A stretch of 64,000 nt of DNA from Lysobacter auxotrophicus (GTDB taxonomy: Bacteria; Pseudomonadota; Gammaproteobacteria; Xanthomonadales; Xanthomonadaceae). The stretch covers positions 3,286,001 to 3,350,000 of the forward strand of contig NZ_AP027041.1 in assembly GCF_027924565.1 (NCBI RefSeq), written 5' to 3'. The translations under genes were made by a program, and so were the position numbers. Shown here in pieces: positions 17,674 through 25,334 of this stretch. The stretch's first letter is position 1, and every line of letters begins with the position of its first letter. The notes beneath the pieces were generated by a model, which ran no database searches, was not told the origin of the DNA, and worked only from the letters and a program-made list of their open reading frames with translations.

Positions 17674-18141
17674 ATGTCGACGCCCCTGCTCTCGCTGTAT
17701 CGCAAGATCACCCGCTGGCCCGCCGGACACTGGCTGTTCTCGCGCGCGATCTGCTTCAAGGCGCCCTACTTCGGCACCATCGCGCCACGCATCGTGTCGC
17801 TGGCGCCGAACTGCTGCGAGGTGCGCATCCGCGACCGCCGCCGCGTCCACAACCACATCGGCACCGTGCACGCGATCGCGCTGTGCAACCTCGCCGAACT
17901 GGCCGCCGGCGTCATGACCGATGCGACCTTGCCGCCGTCGATGCGCTGGATCCCCAAGGGCATGACGGTCGAGTATTTGAAGAAGGCGACCGGCACGATG
18001 CACGGCGTCGCGACGCCGGACGTCCCGCTGGTCGAATCCGCGTCGGGTTACGAACTGCCCGTCACCGTCATCGTGAAGAACGACGCGGGCGAAGCGGTCT
18101 TCCGCGCATCGATCTCGATGTGGGTGTCGCCGAGGAAGTAG
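17674..18141 (+). CDS. DUF4442-type hotdog-fold protein, probable thioesterase
   Basis: 155 residues with the single-domain hotdog fold pattern of DUF4442/PaaI-like proteins: a helix-strand core around NHIGTVHAIALCNLAELAAG (about 60-79), then paired beta strands. The HIGTVHAI segment carries the polar and histidine positions typical of acyl-CoA-binding hotdogs. Probable substrate is an acyl-CoA, but activity is not proven by sequence. It lies 75 bp after fadE on the same strand, separated by a strong stem-loop, and is a plausible partner in acyl-CoA turnover. Confidence 0.8.
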   Translation: MSTPLLSLYRKITRWPAGHWLFSRAICFKAPYFGTIAPRIVSLAPNCCEVRIRDRRRVHNHIGTVHAIALCNLAELAAGVMTDATLPPSMRWIPKGMTVEYLKKATGTMHGVATPDVPLVESASGYELPVTVIVKNDAGEAVFRASISMWVSPRK

Positions 18142-18234
18142 GTGGCCGAGGATAGACGGGAAACGAAACATTCCCATGGTGCCGGGCACCGAAGCTAGCG
18201 ACCCTTGGCATGTCGAGTCCTCGGGGAATGTTCG

Positions 18235-18512
18235 ATGTCCACACTAACCTGCCCTCACTGCTTGAACGAGAACGTGCCTCATGGCGCAACGGTATGCCGC
18301 GGTTGCCATGCAGAAGTCGAGTACGGCGTCCCGCCGATGGCCTATGTATGGATTCTGCTCTTAGCGGTGGTTCTCGGCTTTTGGCTTGGCTTCAGTCTCC
18401 ACCCGTGGATCGGATGGGCCGTGTTCGGCACTGCATTGTCGGGGGAGTGCACCTCGGCAAAAAGGCATTCTCCGATCGCGTGGAGTTCAAGCGGCGCTAC
18501 CACACCCGATGA
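18235..18512 (+). pseudogene. Zinc-ribbon membrane protein with probable frameshift
   Basis: The ATG at 18235 opens a zinc-ribbon (CPHC...CRGC, residues about 6-26), then one transmembrane segment (VWILLLAVVLGFWLGFSL). The frame then meets a run of five G at 18441-18445. Read as is, the frame continues to 18588 into a proline-rich tail that overlaps the opposite gene. If one G is added, the protein continues as GGVHLGKKAFSDRVEFKRRY and stops at 18512, five bases before the convergent DUF1304 stop. That ending is basic, protein-like and tidy, so a one-base deletion (real or a sequencing error) is the best reading. Function unknown. Confidence 0.6.
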
Positions 18513-18517
18513 ACTGC

Positions 18518-18868
18518 TCAGCGGATCAATACGGCTAAACCAGCCACCAGCGCCGGCACCGCTTGCACGTAGAAGATCCGCTTGTTGACCGTCGCCGCGC
18601 CGAACACGCCGGCGATGACGACGCAGGCGAGGAAGAACGTCGCGACGTCGCGGCGTTCGCCGATGATCGACCAGACGAGGCCCGCGGCGAGGAAGCCGTT
18701 GTAGAGGCCCTGGTTCGCGGCGAGGACCTTCGTCGACTCGGCCTTCTCGCGCGTGAGGCGGAAAACCTTCATGCCCAGCGGGCGCGTCCACAGGAACATC
18801 TCCAGCACCAGGAAGTAGGCGTGCAGGAGTGCGACGAGGGCGATCAGCAGCAACACGAGCATGGACAT
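18518..18868 (-). CDS. DUF1304 membrane protein
   Basis: 116-residue inner-membrane protein with four predicted hydrophobic helices. The DUF1304 family signatures are clear: the LEMFLWTRPLGMKVF segment (about 22-36) and LAANQGLYNGFLAAGLVW (about 49-66). The family function is unknown. It starts with a normal ATG and ends five bases from the convergent zinc-ribbon gene. The ~210 bp upstream hold a dispersed repeat rather than another gene. Confidence 0.88.
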   Translation of the reverse strand: MSMLVLLLIALVALLHAYFLVLEMFLWTRPLGMKVFRLTREKAESTKVLAANQGLYNGFLAAGLVWSIIGERRDVATFFLACVVIAGVFGAATVNKRIFYVQAVPALVAGLAVLIR

Positions 18869-18900
18869 TCCGGTTCTCCGCGCGACTGCCTCTGGAAGCC

Positions 18901-19080
18901 GTCATCCCGGCGAAGGCCGGGCCCGAGGCTGACACGCGCACCGTAGCGGTTGCCGCGGCGTGATGCACGTGTTCCGCAGGGGTGGGCCACAGAGCGAAGC
19001 GATGCGGCGTATGGCGTGACGACCTGGGTCCCGGTCTTCGCCCGGCTGACGCCGATCCGACGCGCGTTCTTCGGCGGACG
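18901..19080. repeat. REP-like intergenic repeat region
   Basis: Begins with GTCATCCCGGCGAAGGCCGGG (18901-18921, an imperfect hairpin common between Xanthomonadaceae genes). A related half follows at 19024-19050 (GGGTCCCGGTCTTCGCCCGG). No gene is supported here. Confidence 0.5.
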
Positions 19081-19082
19081 CA

Positions 19083-20411
19083 CTACGTCGCCGGTTGCGC
19101 CTCCGGCTGCGGCGATTCCTCGACGCGCCGCGACATGCGCCAGCCGATCGTCGCCGCGCTCAGCGCGGCGAGCGCGCTGATGCCGGCGAACGCGCCGATG
19201 CTGACGCCCAGCGTGCGCAGTGCGTTCATGCCAAGCGCGATGGCCGTGTCGCCGAAGCGCCACACCGCGGTGTCCACCGCGTTCTGGCCCTTGTAGCGGA
19301 CGTTGCGCGGCACGCGTGCGTAGAGGCTGTGGCGCGCCGGTTCGGCCATGCCGTAGGCCAGGCCGCGACTGACGATCAGGGCGATCGCCACCGCAGGGAA
19401 ACCGAACGCCATCGGCGCGTGCGGGTCGGGCGAGAACACCACCAGCGACAACGCGAACATGCTCACCACCGCCCACACCAGGATCACCGGCCCTGGCCCA
19501 CGACGCGGCAGCAGCCAGCGCGTCAGCGTGAGCTGGGTGAGGACCGTGAGCACGTTCGCCACCTGGTCCACGCGCGCGGCGAACGCAGTGCGCGAGACCG
19601 CATCGGTGAACGTCGCGCCCGAATAGTCGGCGACCAGCGCGTAGTTCACCGTGCCGATGCCATCGGCAAGCAGCAGCAGGATCGCCATGTTGCGCATGAA
19701 CGGGTCGGTGAACACCTGCTTGAGGCCGTCGAGCATGCCGCCACCGATCGGCGCTTCATGCGCGGCTTCGAACCGCCGTTCGCCGTGCGTCCGCGCCCAG
19801 CGCCCGAGCAGCACGATGCACACCACCGCCACGCCCAGCAGCGACGCCGACACCAGCAGCAGCGGCGCCACGCCGATGATGTTGACCAGCGTCGCGGTGA
19901 GCGTCGGGCCCGCGAGCGCGCCGCAGGTGCCCGCGACGGCGATGACGGGGAACAGCCGCTTGGCCTGTTCCATGTTCCAGATGTCGGACATGAAGATCCA
20001 GAACACCGACACCACGAACAGGTTGAACACGCTGACCCACACGAAGAACACCGTGCCCAGCGCGCGCGGACCGATCAGCGAGGGATCGGCGAACAGCGGC
20101 ACGAACGCGAACAGGCAGCCGATGAAGAACAGGTACACCAACGGCACGACGATGCGCCGCGAGTAGCGCGCGATGAGCCAGGCGAATACCGGCGTCAGCA
20201 CCAGCGTGGCGATGAAGGTCGCGCCGTAGAACCACGGCAGCTGCGTCGAACCAACGGCCGCGGTCAGCTGCTCGCGCAGCGGCCGGATCACGTAGTACGC
20301 CGCCAGCACGCAGAAGAAATAGGCGAAGGACAGCGCCACCGCGGGCCATTCCCCGCCGCGGATGCGGCCGCCCGGGACGGCGGGCACGCGGTCGTCGTGA
20401 GCCTGCGGCAT
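19083..20411 (-). CDS. ATP/ADP-translocase-like MFS carrier
   Basis: 442 residues with about twelve hydrophobic helices. The first helix reads AYFFCVLAAYYVIRPLREQL, the signature of the nucleotide translocase (Tlc/NTT)-related branch of the major facilitator superfamily; later blocks such as NLFVVSVFWIFMSDIW and ARHSLYARV support it. True NTT proteins exchange ATP for ADP in intracellular bacteria. Free-living proteobacteria carry distant relatives whose substrate is not known, so ATP exchange should not be assumed. The start at 20411 is preferred because upstream in-frame residues are arginine-rich and not protein-like. It is divergent from the GMC oxidoreductase. Confidence 0.8.
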   Translation of the reverse strand: MPQAHDDRVPAVPGGRIRGGEWPAVALSFAYFFCVLAAYYVIRPLREQLTAAVGSTQLPWFYGATFIATLVLTPVFAWLIARYSRRIVVPLVYLFFIGCLFAFVPLFADPSLIGPRALGTVFFVWVSVFNLFVVSVFWIFMSDIWNMEQAKRLFPVIAVAGTCGALAGPTLTATLVNIIGVAPLLLVSASLLGVAVVCIVLLGRWARTHGERRFEAAHEAPIGGGMLDGLKQVFTDPFMRNMAILLLLADGIGTVNYALVADYSGATFTDAVSRTAFAARVDQVANVLTVLTQLTLTRWLLPRRGPGPVILVWAVVSMFALSLVVFSPDPHAPMAFGFPAVAIALIVSRGLAYGMAEPARHSLYARVPRNVRYKGQNAVDTAVWRFGDTAIALGMNALRTLGVSIGAFAGISALAALSAATIGWRMSRRVEESPQPEAQPAT

Positions 20412-20620
20412 CGCGGTGGAGCTCCGGGGAAGGTGCGGCGAGTTTAACCGCCGTCGACGACGGGGCTTTACCTCGAAGGCCGGCCATCGTGCCGCAACCG
20501 GACCGGATGCGTCGCCGCCGGTGCACGGCGGGAGCATTTGCTCTAATGGCGCCACTTACGGTCGGCCGGCGGCCCGGGTTTCGGGTCGGCCGGACGGGCA
20601 AGCGCAAGGGCCAGGCACAC

Positions 20621-22201
20621 GTGTTCGACTACATCATCATCGGTGCCGGCTCGGCCGGCTGCGTGCTCGCCAACCGGCTCTCCGCCGATCCCGACGCGAA
20701 GGTCCTGCTGCTGGAAGCCGGCCCGCGCGACAGCCATCCCTTCATCCACATGCCGGCGGGCCTGGCCAAGCTGGTGAACAACCGGCGGGTCAACTGGGAC
20801 TATCACACCGCGCCGGAACCGGCCCTCGACAACCGCACGCTGTGGTGGCCGCGCGGCAAGGTGCTTGGCGGCTCCAGTTCGATCAACGCCATGTGCTACA
20901 CGCGCGGCGTGCCGGGCGACTACGACGACTGGGCCGCGCAGGGCGCCGACGGGTGGGACTGGGCGTCGGTACTGCCGTACTTCCGCCGCAGCGAACGCAA
21001 CGCGCGCGGCAGCGACGCGCTGCACGGCGACGAGGGTCCGCTGTACGTGGCCGACCTGCGCCACAGCAACCCGCTGTCGCACGCCTTCATCGAGGCCGGG
21101 CACCAGGCGGGGCATCCACTCAACGACGACTTCAACGGCCCCGTGCAGGACGGCTTCGGCCTTTACCAGGTCACGCAGAAGAACGGCGCGCGGTGTTCGA
21201 GCGCGGTCGCCTACCTGGATCCGGTGCGCACGCGGCGCAACCTCACCATCGTCACCGACGCGCAGGTCAACCGGATCACCTTCGAACGCGGCCGCGCCAA
21301 CGGCGTGGTGTACCGCTCGAAGGGCCGCGCGTTCCACCAGGCCGCGGCGCGCGAAGTGCTGCTGTGCGGCGGCGCGCTCAACTCGCCGCAATTGCTGATG
21401 CTGTCGGGCATCGGCCCCGCGATGCAGCTGCGCCGCCACGGCATCGACGTCGTCGTCGATGCGCCGCAGGTCGGCGAGAACCTGCAGGACCATCTGGACA
21501 TCTGCACGCTGCGGCATTGCCCGCAACCGATCACCTACGACCGCCTGAGCGACGCGCGCATCGCGTTCGACTACTACCTGCGCGGCCACAGCGGCATCGG
21601 CTCCAGCAACATCGCCGAAGCGGGCGGTTTCGTGCGATCGCGTTTCGCGCCGGACGAACGTCCCGACATCCAGCTGCACTTCGTGCCGGCGATGCTCGAC
21701 GACCATGGCCGCCATCGCCTGCCGGGCGACGGCTACACCGTGCACGCGTGCTTCCTGCGGCCGCGCAGCCGCGGGCGCGTGCGGCTGATGAGCGCCCATG
21801 CCGGCGACCACGTCCGCATCGAGGCCAACTACCTCAGCGACGCGGACGGGTTCGACCTGAAGATGATGGTCGAGTGCGCGAAGCTCTCGCGCGAACTGCT
21901 CGCGCAACCGGCCTTCGACGCGTACCGCGGCGCGCCGATCTTCCCGGCGCGCGACGATCTCGACGATGAGGACCTCGTCGCCTTCATCCGCGCGAAGGCC
22001 GAGACGATCTACCACCCCGTCGGCACCTGCCGCATGGGGTCGGATGCGTTGTCGGTCGTCGATCCGCAGCTGCGCGTGCGCGGCGTCGAAGGCCTGCGCG
22101 TGGTCGATGCATCCGTCATGCCGATGCTGGTCGGCGGCAACACCAACGGGCCAACGATGATGATCGCCGAGCGCGCGGCCGAGCTGATCCGGACCGCCTG
22201 A
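20621..22201 (+). CDS. GMC-family FAD oxidoreductase (choline dehydrogenase-like)
   Basis: 526-residue flavoprotein alcohol dehydrogenase. The ADP-binding GxGxxG is at the extreme N terminus (IIIGAGSAGCVLANRL, residues 5-20), with GMC signature 1 at WPRGKVLGGSSSINAM (about 83-98) and signature 2 near GALNSPQLLMLSGIG. The C-terminal active-site block YHPVGTCRMG and GGNTNGPTMMIAERAA are also present. The GTG at 20621 is taken as the start because it places the dinucleotide fold at residue 4 as in relatives; in-frame upstream ATGs (20489) encode an arginine-rich leader without family support. The substrate is an alcohol of unknown identity; no betaine genes are nearby. Confidence 0.93.
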   Translation: MFDYIIIGAGSAGCVLANRLSADPDAKVLLLEAGPRDSHPFIHMPAGLAKLVNNRRVNWDYHTAPEPALDNRTLWWPRGKVLGGSSSINAMCYTRGVPGDYDDWAAQGADGWDWASVLPYFRRSERNARGSDALHGDEGPLYVADLRHSNPLSHAFIEAGHQAGHPLNDDFNGPVQDGFGLYQVTQKNGARCSSAVAYLDPVRTRRNLTIVTDAQVNRITFERGRANGVVYRSKGRAFHQAAAREVLLCGGALNSPQLLMLSGIGPAMQLRRHGIDVVVDAPQVGENLQDHLDICTLRHCPQPITYDRLSDARIAFDYYLRGHSGIGSSNIAEAGGFVRSRFAPDERPDIQLHFVPAMLDDHGRHRLPGDGYTVHACFLRPRSRGRVRLMSAHAGDHVRIEANYLSDADGFDLKMMVECAKLSRELLAQPAFDAYRGAPIFPARDDLDDEDLVAFIRAKAETIYHPVGTCRMGSDALSVVDPQLRVRGVEGLRVVDASVMPMLVGGNTNGPTMMIAERAAELIRTA

Positions 22202-22362
22202 CGGGCGCTGCGACCGTGCGTTCCCGCGCAATCTGAATGCCGCGGTTCGCGCAGTCTTCACGCACGAGGGTGCGTCCACAAAAGTGAATGCGAAAATCGT
22301 CGGCTCGCGAACTGCGACGCAGTCCACTAAAGCCTGAAAAATCAGGGATGTGTTGCCGACTG

Positions 22363-22393
22363 TTGCGCTGCCCCCTGAGATAGGCGCTATGAT
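22363..22393 (+). promoter_or_regulatory. Possible promoter of serine hydrolase gene
   Basis: TTGCGC at 22363-22368 and TATGAT at 22388-22393 are spaced 19 bp. The -10 element is good and the -35 weak. Transcription would start near 22400, just before the chosen ATG at 22425. Confidence 0.35.
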
Positions 22394-22424
22394 CCCGCGA
22401 GATCGTGAAGCAGGGGCGAAGGCC

Positions 22425-23798
22425 ATGAAAAGCAACGTGAAAAAGCCTTCGCGCACCCTGCGCCGCATCGGTGCCGTCGCGCTGTTGCTTCCGCTCACGC
22501 TGGGCTCGACCGCGCAGACGCCGCAGCATTCCGGTGCAGCGGTCGCGAGCACCACCGCCTTCAACACGCCGAACGTGCGTCCCGTCGCGCCCCTGCCGCC
22601 GGCAGTGCCGCTGCCCGCGGCCTTCGACGTGCGCCAGTTCGAATCGATGGCGCAGCAGCTTGTCGCCAACCAGCGCGTGCCGGGCATGGCGATGGCGATG
22701 GTGCACAACGGTCGCGTCCTGAGCGCGCGCGGCTACGGCATCACCGACACCAGCCACGCCGCGCCGGTCGACTCGCACACCGTGTTCCGCCTGGCCTCGC
22801 TGTCCAAGAGCTTCGCCGGCACGATGACGGGCCTGCTCGTCAACGACGGCTCGCTGCGCTGGGACAGCAAGCTGGTCGATTACCTGCCGAGCTTCCGCCT
22901 CAGCAACCCGCTGGCGTCGCAGCAGCTCACCGTCGCCGACCTGCTCAGCCATCGCGTGGGCCTGACGCACAACGCGTTCGATCGCGACCTGGAGCAGTAC
23001 GTCGACTACCGCACGCTGACGCAGAAGCTGGCGTACGCGCCGCTGCAGTGCGCGCCGGGCACCTGCTACAGCTACCAGAACGTCGCCTTCAGCCTGGTCG
23101 GCGACATGGTCTTCGCCGCCACGGGCGACTTCTACGCGCAGGAAGTGCAGCGCCGCATCTTCAAGCCGCTGGGCATGAACGACGCGAGCCTCGGCCTGGA
23201 AGGCATCCAGGCGAGCCCGAGCTGGGCGCGTCCGCACGTGCGCGGTCGCGGCGGCTGGGTGTCGCTGATGCCCAAGACCACCTACTACCAGGTGCTGCCG
23301 GCCGCGGGCGTCAACGCCAGCGCGAGCGACATGGCGCAGTACCTGATCGCGCACACCGGCCATCGCCCCGACGTGCTGCCGGCGCCGCTGCTGGCCACGC
23401 TGCACCAGCAGCTGGTCGATACGCCGAGCGAGATCCGCGGCTCCTCGTGGCGTCGCACGCGCCTGACCGGCGCCGGGTATGCGCTGGGCTGGCGCACGTA
23501 CAAGTACGCCGGCCACGACGTCGTCTTCCACGGCGGCGCGGTACAGGGGTATCGCGGCCTGATCGCGATGGTGCCGGAGCTCGACTTCGGCGTGGCGCTC
23601 ATGTGGAACAGCGAGAGCTCGCTGCCCTCGGGCCTGCTGCCGACGATCCTCGACACCGCACTCGGCCTGCCGCCGGGCCAGTGGCTGGACGACGACATCG
23701 ACCCGACGCTCTACGCCGAAGCGACCGACGACGCGTCGCCGGATGCCCCGCACGCACCGGGCTCGCACGCTTCGGCTTCGACGGCTGCGCCGCAGTAG
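22425..23798 (+). CDS. Class-C beta-lactamase-fold serine hydrolase
   Basis: 457-residue exported enzyme of the beta-lactamase/penicillin-binding-protein-like (PF00144) group, acting in the periplasm on an unknown ester or peptide. A signal peptide covers residues 1-30 after KKPSRTLRR. The catalytic serine-lysine motif is S125-L-S-K128 (FRLASLSKSF), the second motif Y217-Q-N219 (CYSYQNVAF), and the third HGG in DVVFHGGAVQG near residue 370. All three are intact, so it is probably active. The start at 22425 is preferred over ATGs at 22350 and 22389, because it follows AGGGGCGAAGG and begins the signal peptide. The tail is alanine/serine-rich. Substrate may be peptidoglycan or a small ester. 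Confidence 0.9.
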   Translation: MKSNVKKPSRTLRRIGAVALLLPLTLGSTAQTPQHSGAAVASTTAFNTPNVRPVAPLPPAVPLPAAFDVRQFESMAQQLVANQRVPGMAMAMVHNGRVLSARGYGITDTSHAAPVDSHTVFRLASLSKSFAGTMTGLLVNDGSLRWDSKLVDYLPSFRLSNPLASQQLTVADLLSHRVGLTHNAFDRDLEQYVDYRTLTQKLAYAPLQCAPGTCYSYQNVAFSLVGDMVFAATGDFYAQEVQRRIFKPLGMNDASLGLEGIQASPSWARPHVRGRGGWVSLMPKTTYYQVLPAAGVNASASDMAQYLIAHTGHRPDVLPAPLLATLHQQLVDTPSEIRGSSWRRTRLTGAGYALGWRTYKYAGHDVVFHGGAVQGYRGLIAMVPELDFGVALMWNSESSLPSGLLPTILDTALGLPPGQWLDDDIDPTLYAEATDDASPDAPHAPGSHASASTAAPQ

Positions 23799-24444
23799 GC
23801 GGCAGGCGGCGCGATAAGGCGGACGCTGGCGCGCGTTCCTCATGTGGAAGAGGAAACCGGTTGCGCCGGTCGTCTAAGCTCGTCCCGGCGCCATCTGGAT
23901 CCACGCTGTCGCGCGTGCGTGGATCGTTCGGCAAACCTCACCGGCGCGCCGACGCGCACGACCGGCGTTCTGAGCGCCAGTCATTCCAGCGAACACTGGA
24001 ATGCATCTTGAGCTCCGACGCCGGCCCCTTCGGCTGACGCACCCGCGTCGCACCGCCGCGCATTCCGCTCCTACGTAACCCCCCTCGCGCGGAAGTGGGC
24101 TGAATGCTGCGCCATGCCTCAGCGGAAGCGAACGTGCTTTGTTCCGCTCGCTTCGTCGACCGGCCACCCCGTGTGCGCTTCGCTTACCCGGAGCACACCC
24201 ACCGCAGCGGTCCCGACGCCAACAACGACATGCACCCCGTCGTCGCGGCGCATGCCGGGCCCCGGACTGATCGCGCGCGCACTCGCCATCCCGGCGACAC
24301 CGCCCACGACGACGTGCGGTGCCCGAAACGCAGCTGAGCCTGCTTCAAGCAGGCCGCGAACCTGTCGACTCACGGAAGAGGTCCCGCACAGACGCATGAA
24401 CCTCACCGCGCCCGTCTTCGCCATCCGCCTCTTTCCGACGCCCC
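23799..24444. other. Gene-free stretch with short hairpin repeats
   Basis: No supported gene. It contains a perfect 8-bp hairpin CATTCCAG-CGAACA-CTGGAATG at 23982-24003 and a copy of the dispersed GTGCGCTTCGCTTACCCGG element at 24173-24191 (see 32588 and 63915). A GGGCCCCGG half-repeat lies near 24259. Confidence 0.6.
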
Positions 24445-24484
24445 AAAAAAAAACTCTCCCCCCGCCTGGGCTGCGGGGAGAGAG
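24445..24484 (-). terminator. Intrinsic terminator of H1-like gene
   Basis: On the reverse strand CTCTCCCCGC pairs with GCGGGG...GAGAG and is followed by nine T residues (A run at 24445-24453). Confidence 0.9.
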
Positions 24485-24509
24485 CTCGATTACGGTCTTC
24501 GGGGCTTTC

Positions 24510-24956
24510 TTAGATCATCGGCGCCGGGGTAGCCGGCATCGCCGTCACAGCCGCCTTCTTGGCGGTCTTCTTGCGGCTCGACTTCTTGGCAGCCTTCTTC
24601 GGAGCCGCCTTCTTGGTCGCCTTCTTGGCGGTCTTCTTCGCGCCAGCCTTCTTGGCCGTCTTGCGGGCGCCGGTCTTCTTGGCGGCCTTCTTCGCGGTCT
24701 TCTTGGCGGCGGTCTTGCGGGCACCGGTCTTCTTGGTGGCCTTCTTGGCGGCGGTCTTGCGGGTCGCCTTCTTCGCGGTCTTGCGCGCGCCGGTCTTCTT
24801 GGCGGCCTTCTTCGCGGTCTTCTTGGCGGCGGTCTTGCGGGCGCCGGTCTTCTTGGCGGCCTTCTTCACGGTCTTCTTCGCGCCAGCCTTCTTGGCGACC
24901 TTCTTCGTCGCCTTCTTGGCGGCGGTCTTTTTCTTCGCAGCTTTCTTCATGGCCAT
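24510..24956 (-). CDS. Histone H1-like lysine/alanine-rich DNA-binding protein
   Basis: 148 residues, almost entirely K, A, T, R and G in KKTGARKTAAKKTAKKAAKK-type repeats, closely resembling the eukaryotic H1 tail and bacterial AlgP/HctA-like proteins. It is expected to bind and compact DNA without sequence specificity. The ATG at 24956 follows GAGGAGCC at good spacing; an ATG two codons later is possible. The C-terminal end (AVTAMPATPAPMI) is not basic. Copy number of the repeat usually varies between strains in this family. It has a strong terminator and an unusually long upstream region with a possible small RNA at 25111-25299. Confidence 0.92.
   Translation of the reverse strand: MAMKKAAKKKTAAKKATKKVAKKAGAKKTVKKAAKKTGARKTAAKKTAKKAAKKTGARKTAKKATRKTAAKKATKKTGARKTAAKKTAKKAAKKTGARKTAKKAGAKKTAKKATKKAAPKKAAKKSSRKKTAKKAAVTAMPATPAPMI
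24661..24840 (-). repeat. Direct repeat inside H1-like gene (120-bp period)
   Basis: The 60-bp blocks 24661-24720 and 24781-24840 differ at only one base in the plus-strand text. Unequal recombination between them would change the protein by 40 codons in frame. Confidence 0.9.
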
Positions 24957-24977
24957 GGTATGGCTCCTCGTCAGTGG

Positions 24978-24995
24978 TTGATCAGCATTGATCAG
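24978..24995. repeat. TTGATCAG direct repeat upstream of H1-like gene
   Basis: TTGATCAG occurs at 24978-24985 and 24988-24995, ten bases apart (one helical turn), each containing palindromic TGATCA. CAGTGG flanks the pair at 24972-24977 and 24993-24998. It lies 22-39 bases before the start codon, so it could be an operator or an mRNA element. Confidence 0.5.
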
Positions 24996-25110
24996 TGGTC
25001 GTGCAGGTCTATCGCCCAGTAGAACCTAAGCCGCGGGAGTCGGACCCGCGAGCAGCCGCCGACGCGCGAACGCGCCGGTACGGATTTGGTGCCGTCTGCC
25101 CATGCGGGCA

Positions 25111-25145
25111 AACAAAAACCCGGCGCGCGGAATGCGGACCGGGTT
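25111..25145 (-). terminator. Intrinsic terminator inside the H1-like leader
   Basis: Reverse strand: AACCCGG (25145-25139) pairs with CCGGGTT (25123-25117) around a 15-nt loop, followed by TTTGTTT. It sits between the strong promoter at 25306-25334 and the H1-like start codon. Confidence 0.75.
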
Positions 25146-25299
25146 GGATGGAGTGCCTGGCCTGCGTGTGCACGGTTCGCGTTTTCGCGGAGGAAACGAA
25201 CCCTGCGTCCACCGTTTCGACAGCCCGGTCGGAGGTTCGTTTTGTGCCGCGAGTTGTCGCGCTGTCTGTACTCACTCTCTTCCGCAGGAGACGTCTGCT
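25111..25299 (-). ncRNA. Candidate ~190-nt small RNA or attenuated leader
   Basis: A strong promoter (25306-25334) and an intrinsic terminator (25111-25145) bracket about 190 nt on the reverse strand with no start codon/ORF of note. Internal stems are visible: GACAGC/GCUGUC, ACGAACC/GGUUCGU, GCGACAACUCGC and CGCGAAAACGCG. CUCC or CCUCC, complementary to ribosome-binding sites, occurs four times, two in likely single-stranded loops. The length is like 6S RNA, but the 5' and 3' ends do not pair as 6S requires. It could be a free sRNA or a leader that terminates before the H1-like gene. Confidence 0.55.
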
Positions 25300-25305
25300 G
25301 GGCGA

Positions 25306-25334
25306 AACCTAATCACGCTTTTTCGGACTGTCAA
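25306..25334 (-). promoter_or_regulatory. Strong sigma-70 promoter upstream of H1-like gene
   Basis: Reverse strand TTGACA (25334-25329), 17-bp spacer, TAGGTT (25311-25306). A run of nine A residues lies just upstream of the -35 (25350-25358 region), resembling an UP element. Predicted transcription start is near 25299. Confidence 0.7.

Noticed and set aside
15094-18189. About 1031-codon reverse open frame opposite fadE
   Set aside because: Same reason; low-complexity Arg/Asp/Gln composition, while fadE and the hotdog gene are certain on the plus strand.
24510-24956. Reverse complement of the H1-like gene as a hydrophobic membrane protein on the plus strand
   Set aside because: Its Ala/Phe/Leu/Val pattern is the direct complement of Lys/Ala codons; the reverse strand has the ribosome-binding site, terminator and a known family.
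25030-25055. tRNA or tmRNA T-arm look-alike (GCGGG-TCCGACT-CCCGC, reverse strand)
   Set aside because: T-loop lacks TTC, no acceptor stem, anticodon arm or CCA end can be formed around it.
25111-25299. 6S RNA (ssrS) as identity of the candidate sRNA
   Set aside because: Length fits, but the two ends do not pair and the central-bubble layout is not evident. Kept as an unassigned candidate.
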